From: Ovoidimarina sp038744785
Lineage (GTDB): Bacteria > Pseudomonadota > Alphaproteobacteria > Rhodobacterales > Rhodobacteraceae
Direction: 5' to 3'
NCBI GenBank assembly: GCA_038744785.1
Contig: JBCDLX010000013.1
Coordinates: 1 to 64,000, forward strand
Length of the DNA stretch: 64,000 nucleotides
Shown here: in pieces, positions 33,905 through 43,920 of the stretch
Layout: the number at the start of each line of letters is the position of its first letter
How positions within the stretch are numbered: the first letter of the stretch is position 1
Notes under the pieces: model-generated
The model's database searches: none
Seen by the model: only the letters and a program-made list of their open reading frames with translations
Told to the model about the DNA's origin: nothing
Position numbers and translations under genes: made by a program

Positions 33905-35923
33905 CTACACCATATCCCGGTCGATCTGTTCGTCCCATTCCCGGACTATCACAATCCCATCGGCATCGCGCGCTTCCAGCCGCGCCGTGATGTGCCAGGC
34001 ATCCGGACCTGCGCGCATGGTTAAGATGGTATCCAGCTCGGCAATCCAGTCGCCGCGCGCATAGCGCTTCTGCCAGCGGCTTGTCATCTGCGCGGAATGG
34101 GGATTGTCGGGATGGATGACATAGGTGTCCGTGTTCGCATAACCGACGGAAAGGCCCGTGTGAATGTGGCGATGTGTGCCTGTATCCATATCCGCGACGG
34201 TCGTCTCGAACCCCGTATGAAGATCAACACTGCGGGTGCGCTTTGACCAGCCCCGGGCGATCTCTTCCGTTTGAAGCGGTTCCGCGCCCTCGGCTGGTTC
34301 GAACGGGGCGGGTGCGGGGCCCTCGTGTTCCGGATCATGTCGGGGCAGCGTCAGCGCCGCGTTCCTCAGCGTCAGAACGGGCCGATCCGCAGAGGGCCAG
34401 ATCATCGGCCAATAGGCCGACGACAAGGCCAGGCGCAGGCGAAAGCCAGCCGGGATTTTTTGGCCGATCGCGTTGAGGTCGAGGGTCGCTTTGACCGGTG
34501 AGCTGACGGGCAATGCTTCGGGTTGCGCGTGGCTGTTTCTGTGGGTGAGATTTAGTATTCCGAAGCTGACAAGCCGGGCGGATCCATCCGGCGAAATCAT
34601 CGACAAAACCGCAGCAAGGTTGGCTTGCGGCACAGTGCTCGACACGTCCACGCTGAGCGATGGAAAACCGAACACCTCAAGATCGTCGGCCAGCGGCGGC
34701 GTCTCAAACGCTGTCATCAACCCGGTCTCGCCGTTCTGATCAAGCGCACCGTCTGGATCAACGCCATAAATGCACCAGGTCTGCGCGGTCCACCCTGCGG
34801 TCTCGGGCGACGAAATCTCGACCTCAGCCGATGGGGCGGGTGTATCCGTCAGCGCACCGGGAGAGAGATGAAGCACTTTGGAAGTGCCCCCGGCGACAGG
34901 CCAGCCTTCGGCACTGATCCAGCGCCCTGGGCGAGGTATCGCCACCGGCGAGGGCGGTGCAGGATCCTGCATCCACGCCCGGATCATGGGCTCCTCCATT
35001 ATCCCGGTGTCGATCCCTTTTAGATGCTGATCCCACCAGCGCAGACATTCTTGCAAAAAACCGATCCGGGGTTCAGGCGTCGCAAAATGCGGGTACTTGT
35101 GGGCCCATGGGCCGACAAGCGCCTTCCGGGGCCCAGAGAGGTTCTCCATCATCCGGAAGATCGGGTTCGTGTATCCGTCGGCGTATCCGCCCACGGCATA
35201 GACGGGCACGCGCACCGCATCCCAATCCTCGCAGATCGAGCCATGCGCATAGAACGCATCCCGCCTTTGGTGCCGGACCCAATCGATGAACCATAGCCCG
35301 TTGTTTTCCAGCCGTTCGATCCACATGTCACGCCAGCGATGACCGACAATCGCCGGGTCGGGCGGCGTGTTCGCAATCGCAAATGCGGTGCCGCCCCACC
35401 CCAGCTTATCGGTCAGCATCGCGCCACCCATAAAGTGGATGTCGTCGGTGTAGCGGTCATCGGTGGAACAGAGCGTGATCACCGCACCCAGCGCGGCAGG
35501 CTGGCGGGCCGCGATCTGCAACCCGTTGAAACCGCCCCAACTGATCCCGATCATCCCGACCCTGCCCGAACACCAAGGCTGGTCCGCCAGCCATTCGATG
35601 ACCGCGAGCGCGTCGTCCTGTTCCTGCAACAGATACTCGCCCAGACACACACCTTCGCTGTCTCCGGTCCCGCGCATGTCGACGCGGACGCCCGCATAGC
35701 CATGGCCCGCGAAATAGGGATGGGTCAGGTGATCGCGTTCCACCGTCCCATCACGCTTGCGGTAAGGCAGGTATTCAAGAATTGCGGGAACCGGATCGTC
35801 CTCGGCATCCTCCGGCAACCAGATGCGTGCGGCCAGCCGGGTGCCATCGGGCATCGGGATCCACGCATTTTCGATCTCTCGCACATTGCGCGGGAAATCG
35901 GTTCTGACGCTTATATCTGCCAT
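33905..35923 (-). CDS. CocE/NonD family serine hydrolase (copy 1)
   Basis: The 672-residue protein has an X-Pro dipeptidyl-peptidase S15-type alpha/beta domain and a C-terminal jelly-roll (PepX_C) domain from about residue 300. Nucleophile in GISWGGFN (about 131), acid in GGYADGYT (about 247), His in VGPWAHKYPH (about 275). Family members cleave cocaine esters, macrotetrolides, glutaryl amides or X-Pro peptides. The ATG at 35923 overlaps the stop of copy 2 (TGATG); a GTG one codon earlier is possible. No signal peptide, so it acts in the cytoplasm on imported substrate. Confidence 0.88.
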   Translation of the reverse strand: MADISVRTDFPRNVREIENAWIPMPDGTRLAARIWLPEDAEDDPVPAILEYLPYRKRDGTVERDHLTHPYFAGHGYAGVRVDMRGTGDSEGVCLGEYLLQEQDDALAVIEWLADQPWCSGRVGMIGISWGGFNGLQIAARQPAALGAVITLCSTDDRYTDDIHFMGGAMLTDKLGWGGTAFAIANTPPDPAIVGHRWRDMWIERLENNGLWFIDWVRHQRRDAFYAHGSICEDWDAVRVPVYAVGGYADGYTNPIFRMMENLSGPRKALVGPWAHKYPHFATPEPRIGFLQECLRWWDQHLKGIDTGIMEEPMIRAWMQDPAPPSPVAIPRPGRWISAEGWPVAGGTSKVLHLSPGALTDTPAPSAEVEISSPETAGWTAQTWCIYGVDPDGALDQNGETGLMTAFETPPLADDLEVFGFPSLSVDVSSTVPQANLAAVLSMISPDGSARLVSFGILNLTHRNSHAQPEALPVSSPVKATLDLNAIGQKIPAGFRLRLALSSAYWPMIWPSADRPVLTLRNAALTLPRHDPEHEGPAPAPFEPAEGAEPLQTEEIARGWSKRTRSVDLHTGFETTVADMDTGTHRHIHTGLSVGYANTDTYVIHPDNPHSAQMTSRWQKRYARGDWIAELDTILTMRAGPDAWHITARLEARDADGIVIVREWDEQIDRDMV

Positions 35924-37932
35924 CACATCCCGTTTCGCGGGACGACATGGGTCCGCTCTTCGTCAAAGATCAGTTCGTCGCCCGACCATGCTTTTAGCCG
36001 CGACGTCAGGTGAAACTCCGTCTCTGTGGCGGTCTGTTCGGCATAGGTTTCGATCCGCGCCTTCCAGCCGCCGCGCTCGAATGTCGATTTCTGCTCCATT
36101 ACTGCCTTGGCAGACAAGGGATCGTCCGGGTGGATCGAATAGCGACGGTCCGAGACATCTGTCAGTTCGGTGCCGATATCATCAATCCGGATCGTGCCGA
36201 TGGGACCGAACACGCCGCCGTCGATGTAGGTGCGCTGCGTGTGGACCCCGGTGGTCATATCGACGGTTTCCGTTCTCTCCATGCCTCCTGGCCGCAGTTT
36301 CGTTACTCTGCGTGGCGTGGCCGGCGGCGGTTCGGCCAGCGCGCGCTGCGCCGTATCTGGCGCGGAAGACGAACGCAGCGGCAGATGCAGCGCGCTTTGA
36401 CCCGGCACCATTGTCAACGTCATGGGCGCAGGACCCGGCCAGAGAACCGGCCAATAGGCGGTCGCGATTTGCAGCATCAGCCGATGTCCCGGTTCTACAC
36501 GCCACGACGTGCCCATCAGGGGCACGATCAACGACATGACCTCACCCGGCACGATATCGGTCGGATGGGTATCCCCGTCGCGATGCGTCGGGTTGCAAAA
36601 CCCGCGCGAGATCAGCGCCTGAGTTCCGTCCGGGGCCTCGTCGATCAGAAGTGCTGCGACGATACCCTGGGGCTGGTCGGCCGACGCCTGGATTGTCACC
36701 TGTGGCTGACCAAGGATCTCTAGCGGGTCCTCCAGCACCTTGGTCCGGAACGAAAGCGCGCCGCCTGCATCCTTGCGGCAATCGGTGGGCATGTCGCCTG
36801 GCACGGCGAAAGAGGGCATGTCTCCCGCCGCACTTCCAAAGGTCTGGGGCGAACAGATGGACATGGGTAGCCCCGGACGCGGACCTTCGGCCAACTCACT
36901 GTGATTGAGCCGAAGGGTCTGATTTGACACGTTTGGCGACGGCCATTCTTCCTCTTCAACCCAGCGTCCGGGTCTCTCACGGATCAGGCCGGATGGTGGC
37001 ACATAGTCTTGCAAGTAGAACCGCAAGCGCGGCTCATCCATCAACCCGGTATCCCGCCCCTTAAGCCAGTGATCCCAGAAGCGCACCACCTCACCAATGA
37101 AGTCGACTTTCGGCGCAGGGATGCCTTCATGCGGATAAAGATGTGCCCAGGGACCCATCATCACTTTCACAGGGGCTTTAAGGTTCTCGGCAATTCGGAA
37201 CGGTGTGTCGCGAAAGATGTCGTGCCACCCGGAGAAGAAATAAACCGGCACCTCTAAATCGTCGTAGTTTTCGCAGATCGAGCCACGCCGCCACATCTCG
37301 TCACGGGTTTGATGTTCGAGCCACATCGCTGGCCAGAAGCTTTGCCCCTCAAGCCGTTCGCGCCACATGGTCATCCAACGGTCTTCGCCGACGATCTCTG
37401 GATCGGGTGGGAAAGCATTGTAGAGCTGCATGATCGCGCCCCACCAGAAATTATCGTTTGCCAGACACCCGCCGTAGAAATGAATGTCCTCGCGCCAACG
37501 GTCATCCGTACCAGCCACCGGCACGATGGCTTTCAGGGCGGGCGGGCGCTTGGCCGCGACTTGAAACGAGTTGTAGGCCCCCCATGATTTCCCGAACATG
37601 CCCACGTTCCCGTCACACCAATCCTGCGCAGCAATCCAGGCGATGACATCGACCCCGTCCTGCGTTTCGATATCGGCGTACTCGTCCAGCATGATGCCGT
37701 CGCTGTCCCCGGAACCGCGTTGATCGACCCGGATCGAGGCATAGCCGGCGTCGGCAAAGTGCGGGTGCATGCTTTCGTCGCGCATGCGTGTCCGATCCCG
37801 GCGCCTGTAGGGAATGTACTCCAGAATACAGGGGACCGGCGCCTCCCGCGCGCTATCGGGCAGCCACAGCCGGGCGGCGAGCCTTGTTCCATCCGGCAAC
37901 GGTATCCAGACGGTTTCGAGGACTTCAGTCAT
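35923..37932 (-). CDS. CocE/NonD family serine hydrolase (copy 2)
   Basis: The 669-residue homologue has nucleophile elbow GKSWGAYN (about 121), acid in SGWHDIFRD (about 235) and His in MGPWAHLYPH (about 265), plus the C-terminal jelly-roll. It differs from copy 1 throughout although the N-terminal signature (WIPLPDGTRLAARLWLP) is shared, so the copies probably have different specificities rather than being a recent duplication. Its start overlaps the importer ATPase stop by four bases, tying it directly to uptake. Confidence 0.88.
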   Translation of the reverse strand: MTEVLETVWIPLPDGTRLAARLWLPDSAREAPVPCILEYIPYRRRDRTRMRDESMHPHFADAGYASIRVDQRGSGDSDGIMLDEYADIETQDGVDVIAWIAAQDWCDGNVGMFGKSWGAYNSFQVAAKRPPALKAIVPVAGTDDRWREDIHFYGGCLANDNFWWGAIMQLYNAFPPDPEIVGEDRWMTMWRERLEGQSFWPAMWLEHQTRDEMWRRGSICENYDDLEVPVYFFSGWHDIFRDTPFRIAENLKAPVKVMMGPWAHLYPHEGIPAPKVDFIGEVVRFWDHWLKGRDTGLMDEPRLRFYLQDYVPPSGLIRERPGRWVEEEEWPSPNVSNQTLRLNHSELAEGPRPGLPMSICSPQTFGSAAGDMPSFAVPGDMPTDCRKDAGGALSFRTKVLEDPLEILGQPQVTIQASADQPQGIVAALLIDEAPDGTQALISRGFCNPTHRDGDTHPTDIVPGEVMSLIVPLMGTSWRVEPGHRLMLQIATAYWPVLWPGPAPMTLTMVPGQSALHLPLRSSSAPDTAQRALAEPPPATPRRVTKLRPGGMERTETVDMTTGVHTQRTYIDGGVFGPIGTIRIDDIGTELTDVSDRRYSIHPDDPLSAKAVMEQKSTFERGGWKARIETYAEQTATETEFHLTSRLKAWSGDELIFDEERTHVVPRNGM

Positions 37933-39590
37933 ACCCGATGGCCTGGACCCGCAAGATTGGCCGATAGAAGCTTCTTGGTATAGTCGTGCGACGGAGAATC
38001 AAATATCTCTTCTGCATCGCCGATTTCGACGAACTCTCCATGATACATCACCGCTATTCTGTCCGCCACGTGACGAACGACGTTAAGGTTGTGCGTGATA
38101 AAGATCATCGATAACCCCATCTCCTCCCGCAGATCATTCAAGAGATTAAGCACACCGCCCTGAACAGACACGTCGAGACCAGCCGTCGGTTCATCCGCGA
38201 CGATGAGTTTGGGACTAAGCGCGATGGCGCGGGCCACTCCGACTCGCCGCGCCTGCCCCCCGGAAAGCTGATGTGGGAACCGGCCAGCGAACTCCGGCCC
38301 CAGTCCAACAACGGTGAGAAGACGGTCTACTTCCCGCTTTAAATTCACATTGCTGATGCGATGAATGCGGAATGGCTCAGCCACCAAATCTCCGACTTTC
38401 ATACGCGGACTGAGAGAACCAATAGGATCTTGAAACATCATCGACATATCGCGCCGTAGGTGATGCATCGCGCGCGCACTGAGCTCGTGAACCTCTTTGC
38501 CTTCAAACGTGATTGAGCCGCCAGAAATGGCCTGCAATCGGTTCGTTGCACGCGCCAGGGTCGTCTTACCGGATCCGCTTTCCCCGACCAGCCCAATCGT
38601 CTCGCCTGGGTACAGATCGAAGCTGACCCCCGCCACGCCAAGCGTCGTTCTACGGTTGAACAACGCGCCCGATTTGAACGTGACCTTTGCGTCCCGCACC
38701 TGTAAGAGCGGCACCTCTCCTTCCGACCGCGCCGGGCGGGGCGGCACCGGTTGCGGCGCGAACGTCCCGGGTTCATCGCTCATGGTTGGCAAGCGACGCG
38801 TTCGTTCACGCTGGTTAGCGGGATCGCACTCTAAAAGCCGGCGCGTGTAGTCATGGCTTGGCTTCGCGAATACCTGTGCAGTGGTTCCACGTTCTACCAC
38901 CTGGCCCGCGTACATCACCGCCACCTCGTCGCAAAGCTCTGCAATAACACCCAGATGGTGCGAGATGAAAAGGATCGAACAGCCGACCTGCTGCTGGAGA
39001 TCTTTCAACAGCTCCAGCATGACGACCTCAAGGGTCGCATCAAGTGCTGTTGTCGGTTCGTCTGCGATCAACAAGCCAGGTCGCATCATGAGCGCCATGG
39101 CTATCGCTATCCGCTGCTTCATTCCTCCCGAAAACTCATGCGGGTACCGCGACAGCGCGTGCTGCGCGTCTGGTATGCGGACCGATTCAAGCATTTCGAC
39201 AGAACGCGCATCCTTTTTCGAGTTTGGCGCGGCGTCCCGATATTGGACGTTGCGCATCTGTTCACCCACCGAAAGCACGGGGTTCAATGCACCCATCGGG
39301 TCTTGGAACACTGCAGAAATGCGCGGCCCGCGCAGATCGCGCATCGTAGCTTTATCAAGCTTCGTCAGTTCTTGACCCTCAAACTCTATCGAACCGGTGT
39401 CGATCCGGCCATTGTCCGCCAAGAGTCCGAGGATCGAGTTGATGAGGGTAGATTTGCCGCAACCGGATTCGCCAACAATTCCGACGATTGTCTTTTCCGG
39501 AATGTCGAATGCGACATTCTTGAGCGCATGAAAATCGCCCGCCTCAGTTGCGAACGAAACATTCAAGTCCTTGATGGAAAGAACAGTCAT
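37929..39590 (-). CDS. peptide/nickel-type ABC importer, fused two-domain ATPase (DppD-DppF-like)
   Basis: The 553-residue protein holds two ABC ATPase domains. The first has Walker A GESGCGKSTLI, signature FSGGMKQRIAIAMAL and ADEPTTALDA. The second has GESGSGKTTLAR, signature LSGGQARRVGVARAI and ADEPTAGLDV. A linker with CDPANQRERTRR follows domain one. Energises import by the adjacent permeases. The start is directly after the permease stop. Confidence 0.93.
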   Translation of the reverse strand: MTVLSIKDLNVSFATEAGDFHALKNVAFDIPEKTIVGIVGESGCGKSTLINSILGLLADNGRIDTGSIEFEGQELTKLDKATMRDLRGPRISAVFQDPMGALNPVLSVGEQMRNVQYRDAAPNSKKDARSVEMLESVRIPDAQHALSRYPHEFSGGMKQRIAIAMALMMRPGLLIADEPTTALDATLEVVMLELLKDLQQQVGCSILFISHHLGVIAELCDEVAVMYAGQVVERGTTAQVFAKPSHDYTRRLLECDPANQRERTRRLPTMSDEPGTFAPQPVPPRPARSEGEVPLLQVRDAKVTFKSGALFNRRTTLGVAGVSFDLYPGETIGLVGESGSGKTTLARATNRLQAISGGSITFEGKEVHELSARAMHHLRRDMSMMFQDPIGSLSPRMKVGDLVAEPFRIHRISNVNLKREVDRLLTVVGLGPEFAGRFPHQLSGGQARRVGVARAIALSPKLIVADEPTAGLDVSVQGGVLNLLNDLREEMGLSMIFITHNLNVVRHVADRIAVMYHGEFVEIGDAEEIFDSPSHDYTKKLLSANLAGPGHRV

Positions 39591-40478
39591 TCAGCGTCCC
39601 TTCAGCCGCGGATCAAATACATCGCGCAGCGTTTCACCAAGGAAAGTAAACCCAAGCGTGGTTATGATTATCGGCAGGCCACCGGCGATAGCGATCCATG
39701 CCGTGTCACGGATGCTGGCGAAGCCATCGTTCAGGATCGACCCCCAGCTGGGCGTGGGCGGCCGAACACCAAGCCCCAGGAAGCTCATCCCTGCTTCGAT
39801 GGCGATCACCACGGGAATGTCCATAGATGCAAGGATCACCAAGGGTCCGATCACGTTGGGCAGCACATGAACCCGCAAAATGCGGGCTGTTGACGCGCCC
39901 ATGCTTTGTGCCGCGGTCACAAACTCCGAGGATTTGAGCGCGATAGTCTGGGTTCGGATAATTCGGGCGTATCCCGGCACGTTCACGAGAACGACCACGA
40001 TCATAACCGCTGTCAGCGACGGCCCCATCAACGTGACAAGCGCCAGGGCGAGCATGACGGTTGGGAAGCTCTTAAGCGCGTCGAAGACAAGGATCATCAG
40101 ATTGTCGAGCCACCGCGGCCCGTAGCCCGCGATCAGCCCCAGAACGATCCCGATGGCAAGCGACACCGCCGTCGAAACGAGCGCCACATAGAGCGCGATC
40201 CGACCGCCGTAAAGCACACGGGAAAACAGGTCGCGACCAAGTTGATCCGTGCCCAGCCAGTGATCGGCGCTTGGAGGCAGAAACCGGTCGCGCGGCGATA
40301 TTTTGGTCGGATCATAGGCGGTCAGCAAGTCTGCAAAGACAGCGCAGAAGATAACCAGCAGGACCAGCGCGACGCCGAGGACGCCCAACGGTTCGCGCAG
40401 AAGCCTGCGGATCGGTTTCCAGAACTCGGACATCGCCGAGGGTTGCGCGGCGGGAGGATTAGAAGCTACTTCTGACAC
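39591..40478 (-). CDS. peptide/nickel-type ABC importer permease (DppC-like)
   Basis: The 295-residue inner-membrane protein has a cytoplasmic N-terminus, six predicted helices and the DppC signature GTDQLGRDLFSRVLYGGRIAL (about 75) with the EAA-type loop AAQSMGASTARILRVHVLPN. Starts at GTG and overlaps the upstream permease gene by 20 bp. Confidence 0.92.
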   Translation of the reverse strand: MSEVASNPPAAQPSAMSEFWKPIRRLLREPLGVLGVALVLLVIFCAVFADLLTAYDPTKISPRDRFLPPSADHWLGTDQLGRDLFSRVLYGGRIALYVALVSTAVSLAIGIVLGLIAGYGPRWLDNLMILVFDALKSFPTVMLALALVTLMGPSLTAVMIVVVLVNVPGYARIIRTQTIALKSSEFVTAAQSMGASTARILRVHVLPNVIGPLVILASMDIPVVIAIEAGMSFLGLGVRPPTPSWGSILNDGFASIRDTAWIAIAGGLPIIITTLGFTFLGETLRDVFDPRLKGR

Positions 40479-41403
40479 GGGGGTCCAACGCTCCTACAAT
40501 AAGATCTGCGATCAGGTTGAGAAGGACGAAGAGTACGGTCGTGACCAAGACCGCCCCCGTCACCAGCGGGAAGTTTCGGACAAGAATTGCGTCGTAGACA
40601 AGCTTGCCGATGCCAGGTCGGGCGAACACGATCTCGGCAAATACGGCCGAAGACAGCATCTGCCCGATCCCGACGCCAAGAAGGGTGATCGTCGGCAAGA
40701 TCGCGATCGACAGCGCGTAGCGGTAGGTGATCAGCCGATCCGGCAAACCAAACGCACGCGCCGTTCGGATATGCGGGGCTTCAAGGACCTCAAGCATCGA
40801 GGCCCGAACCATCCGAGCGATGTAGCCGACCCAACCCAATCCAACCGCCAACGAAGGCAAGATCAGGTGTACCATCTGATCGCCAAGGTTGCCGGGCTCG
40901 CCCGCGCCAATGGCCGGAAGCCATTGCAGGGCGACGGCAAAGATCAGTAGCGCATAAATAGCAACGACAAAGGACGGGACGGCAATCACCGCAACTGAAA
41001 GAATGCCAACGATCCTGTCCGCAAGACTGCCCCGCGCAACGGCGGCCCAGCATCCAAGCGGAATTCCAAGCGCGACCGACCAGATGATGCCACCTGCAAT
41101 CAACGCAAGCGTATAGGGGAGCTGTTCCATCACCACGGTCAGAACGGGGCGGTTCGACAGCACCTCGGTACCCAAGTCACCCGTCCAGGCATTGGTGTAG
41201 AAGTTCCAAAACTGAAGCCAAACAGGCTTATCAAGCCCCATGCGAATGCGCAGCGCTTCGCGCATTTCGTCGGTCGCGCGCGGCCCCAAAGCGACGGCTG
41301 CGGGGTCGCCCGGGATCAGGAAGATCATCGAAAACAAAAGCAGCATCGCGACAGAGACGATGACCACTGCAAGCGCGAGGCGCCTGATCAAATAATTGAG
41401 CAT
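40459..41403 (-). CDS. peptide/nickel-type ABC importer permease (DppB-like)
   Basis: The 314-residue permease has the DppB N-terminal motif YLIRRLALAVVIVSVAMLLLFSMIFLIPGDPA, the periplasmic GLDKPVWLQFWNFYTNAWTGDLG segment and the EAA loop TARAFGLPDRLITYRYAL. Six helices predicted. It is the first transmembrane gene after the binding protein, separated from it by a strong stem-loop. Confidence 0.92.
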   Translation of the reverse strand: MLNYLIRRLALAVVIVSVAMLLLFSMIFLIPGDPAAVALGPRATDEMREALRIRMGLDKPVWLQFWNFYTNAWTGDLGTEVLSNRPVLTVVMEQLPYTLALIAGGIIWSVALGIPLGCWAAVARGSLADRIVGILSVAVIAVPSFVVAIYALLIFAVALQWLPAIGAGEPGNLGDQMVHLILPSLAVGLGWVGYIARMVRASMLEVLEAPHIRTARAFGLPDRLITYRYALSIAILPTITLLGVGIGQMLSSAVFAEIVFARPGIGKLVYDAILVRNFPLVTGAVLVTTVLFVLLNLIADLIVGALDPRVRSSF

Positions 41404-41428
41404 CTTGATGCCTTGAGGCTAAAGGTCG

Positions 41429-41453
41429 GGCGGCCCGTAAAATGCGGGCCGCC
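41429..41453. promoter_or_regulatory. intra-operon stem-loop between the binding-protein and permease genes
   Basis: A perfect 9-bp stem GGCGGCCCG / CGGGCCGCC surrounds a 7-nt loop. It is not followed by a T run on the minus strand. In ABC operons such a structure commonly protects the binding-protein mRNA or attenuates read-through, giving excess binding protein. The second importer has an equivalent hairpin at 62456-62483. Confidence 0.7.
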
Positions 41454-41463
41454 TGTATTTGGG

Positions 41464-43023
41464 TCAGGCCGACTTGAACTGCGGAAAAAGGGATTCCGCG
41501 TTCGGTTTCAGGCCCGGATCAATCGAATCCTTGTGGATCGCGCCCACAACCTCGTGGGTTAGGAAGACGTAGGATCCGCTTTCATCCATCAGCTGTTCCA
41601 TGCGCTGATAGATTTCATTGCGCTTTGCCGGATCGCTTTCGAGAAGGCCCTGGTCATGCAGTTCCTTGTACTCGTCGCTTGCCCAACGCTCCCAGTTCCA
41701 GACACCGACCTGTTCCGGTGTGAACCAGACCGTCGCCCAGCTTGGGTCCGGCGCGGCCGAGTAGCGCTGAAGGATCAGCTGCAGCTTGTTCCAATAGTCG
41801 CCATCCTTTGAACCCAAGGACCAGAACGTACCGGAGTCATTCTGCTTGATCTCGCATTGAATGCCCACGTCGGCCAGATTTGCCTGGATGACCTGCGCGG
41901 CCGTAAGGCGTTCCGTCGTGTTCAGGATGTCAAGCGTGACGAACAGATCGGTCGCACCCTCTTGCGCCAATAGCTGGCGCGCGCGGTCCGGATCATAGTC
42001 GTAGGTCACGCTGTCGCGGCTGCCGGGCATGCCCGGCGCGATAATGCCGTTGCCCACGGCCGCTGCCCCGAAATAGGCTGCATCGACGACTGTCTGACGA
42101 TCAATGGCGTGCTGCACGGCCCGGCGAACATTGGGGTTGTCGAACGGGGCGACATCCTGGTTCATGCCCATCCAGACATAGGCCAAAGATGGCTTTTCCA
42201 GCACCACGCTGTTGGGCGGAGGGCTCTCCTTAAGCCGCGGCAGCGACGATACGCTGGTCCATGTGTAATCCAGATCGCCCGATTCAAATCCGCGCTCTGC
42301 GGTCGAGGCGTCCTCAATCGGAATGATATGAATTTCTTCGAACCCACCCGGTTCATAGGCCCAATCCGGGTTCCGCTTAAGAATGGTGCGCTGGCGCGGG
42401 ACCCATTCGGTCAGAAGGTACTGGCCTGATTGCGCCAAAACCTCAGTCGTGAACTGACCACCAAGCTCTTCAACCGCCTTTCGTGACAGGATCGAGCATG
42501 TTGCAGTGGGCAAGGTGCTGGCCCACAGCGGTACGAACTTTTCCTTAAGGTGGATAAGACCAGAAAGCGTGTCCTTAACCTCGACCTCTTTAAGCGCGGC
42601 CCAGTCGCCCGCATAAGGGCTCTCCATCGCCGGGTCTGCGACGCGTTCAAGCGAGAACTTCACATCGTCGGCGGTCATCTGGCCATAGCCGTCGGTGAAG
42701 CCGATCTTGTCGCGAAGCTTGAACGACAGGGTAAGATCGTCAAGCTGCTCAAGGCTTTCCACGGCAACCATCTGGGATTCCCAGACATCGCCCGAGATGG
42801 TCGCCAGCATCGGCGCAAAGATCGATGTAATGATGTCCTGATCCGGCGCTGATTTCCGGAACGCAGGATCAAGAACTTGCAAGTCAGCGTAGGAGCGGAC
42901 AGTCAGAACTTTGCCATCCTGGCTGACCGCCATGTTGGGGAAGGCAAGGCTCGCGGCCCCGAACGCGCCGGCCGAAGCCATAAGCGACCGGCGCGAGATG
43001 CCATTGGTCTTCGTCGAGTTCAT
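41464..43023 (-). CDS. peptide/nickel-type ABC importer substrate-binding protein (SBP family 5)
   Basis: The 519-residue protein starts with SRRSLMASAGAFGAASLAFPNMA, a twin-arginine-type signal (about 10-33). A family-5 solute-binding fold follows: TVRSYADLQVLDPAF near the N-terminus, VRRAVQHAIDRQTVVDAAYFG in the middle. Family-5 proteins bind peptides, opines, amines and similar solutes. The adjacent hydrolases suggest an ester- or amide-linked ligand, not a plain dipeptide. First gene of the operon reaching to 31543. Confidence 0.92.
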   Translation of the reverse strand: MNSTKTNGISRRSLMASAGAFGAASLAFPNMAVSQDGKVLTVRSYADLQVLDPAFRKSAPDQDIITSIFAPMLATISGDVWESQMVAVESLEQLDDLTLSFKLRDKIGFTDGYGQMTADDVKFSLERVADPAMESPYAGDWAALKEVEVKDTLSGLIHLKEKFVPLWASTLPTATCSILSRKAVEELGGQFTTEVLAQSGQYLLTEWVPRQRTILKRNPDWAYEPGGFEEIHIIPIEDASTAERGFESGDLDYTWTSVSSLPRLKESPPPNSVVLEKPSLAYVWMGMNQDVAPFDNPNVRRAVQHAIDRQTVVDAAYFGAAAVGNGIIAPGMPGSRDSVTYDYDPDRARQLLAQEGATDLFVTLDILNTTERLTAAQVIQANLADVGIQCEIKQNDSGTFWSLGSKDGDYWNKLQLILQRYSAAPDPSWATVWFTPEQVGVWNWERWASDEYKELHDQGLLESDPAKRNEIYQRMEQLMDESGSYVFLTHEVVGAIHKDSIDPGLKPNAESLFPQFKSA

Positions 43024-43096
43024 TTCAGTCTCCCTATTGTATCATTGTTGGTCGGCTCAGCCCGTGTCTTGCGTGACGGATCGGAGCAACGTGGGT

Positions 43097-43798
43097 TCAG
43101 GTACCGGAACGTTTCTTCTTGACTGCCACCTCGCTATCCGGCTGATCGTCTTTTGTATCGAGCGCGGCGTATTTCGGGATGATAACCGGCGAGTTCACCC
43201 AGATCAGGCGCGCCGGTTCAGCGCTTTTGTTGCGGGTGCTGTGCAGCACGTGTCCAGGAAAACTAAAGCTGTCGCCCGCCCGCACAGTGATGATCTCGTC
43301 TTCCAACCGAAGGACCAGCTCTCCCTCCAACACAAACCCGTGCTGCTCGCCTTCGCGAGAATACAGTTCGTCGGCCACCCGCTCGCTATAAGGCGGGTAG
43401 TCAGAAACCCCCATGTGAAAGCCACCCCCCATCGACGAGGATAGAAGCGCGTCTGAATACCCAGCGTCTTCGACACTCTCGCCGTAGAGAAGGTTCAAGT
43501 TCCTTCGATTGCCCCGACGCACAACGTAACGACGTTCAAGCGGGCCACAGCCTGGTCTGAACGAGAAGAACCACTCTTCAGGCACGCCAAGGGCCTCGGC
43601 GATCCGTGCGATTTTGCCGAGCGTCGGGTTCACCGCGCCGCGCTCGATCGCGCTCAGATGGCTGATCGACACGCCGCTGGCGTGGGCGAGGTCGGAAAGA
43701 GTCATCTGGCGCGCCTTACGCAGTTCGCGAACTTCTGCGCCAAAGGCCGCGAGGCCTTCGTCTTGTGTAACGCGCGTGCTTTCCACCTTCTCCGCCAC
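43097..43798 (-). CDS. XRE-family regulator with C-terminal cupin (copy 1)
   Basis: The 233-residue protein has a Cro/CI helix-turn-helix (about 20-75, MTLSDLAHASGVSISHLSAIERGAVNP) and a cupin domain (about 150-215, EGEQHGFVLEGELVLRLEDEIITVRAGDSFSFPGHVLH). Such regulators sense small molecules, often controlling catabolism of amino acids or polyamines. It lies 73 bp upstream of the importer genes on the same strand. It shares with the second copy an unusual linker (RRNLNLLYGES...GYSDALLSSSMGG). Confidence 0.9.
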   Translation of the reverse strand: MAEKVESTRVTQDEGLAAFGAEVRELRKARQMTLSDLAHASGVSISHLSAIERGAVNPTLGKIARIAEALGVPEEWFFSFRPGCGPLERRYVVRRGNRRNLNLLYGESVEDAGYSDALLSSSMGGGFHMGVSDYPPYSERVADELYSREGEQHGFVLEGELVLRLEDEIITVRAGDSFSFPGHVLHSTRNKSAEPARLIWVNSPVIIPKYAALDTKDDQPDSEVAVKKKRSGT

Positions 43799-43853
43799 GT
43801 CCGCGAATCCCCCCTCGCGCCGCCAAAGTTCCGAAAGCTTAACCTAGAATTTC

Positions 43854-43897
43854 ATTTTGAGAAGAAAAAATCCCAAAAATTCCTTTATTCGGGATTT
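43854..43897. promoter_or_regulatory. AT-rich operator-like region upstream of XRE-cupin copy 1
   Basis: Within an otherwise GC-rich window, this stretch holds AAATTCC (43877-43883) and GGGATTT (43891-43897) as near-inverted 7-bp arms with a 7-bp spacer. On the minus strand a CTTCTCAAAAT element (43854-43864) follows a GGGATTTTTT run. Very similar sequence lies upstream of XRE-cupin copy 2 (46683-46703), suggesting a common site for the paralogous regulators. Confidence 0.45.
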
Positions 43898-43920
43898 CAA
43901 CCTTGTCCGTTTGGCTGCCT

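Noticed and set aside
38853..39893. A 346-codon open frame on the plus strand
   Set aside because: It is entirely antisense to the well-supported ATPase and permease genes of the first importer, lacks a ribosome site and resembles no family.
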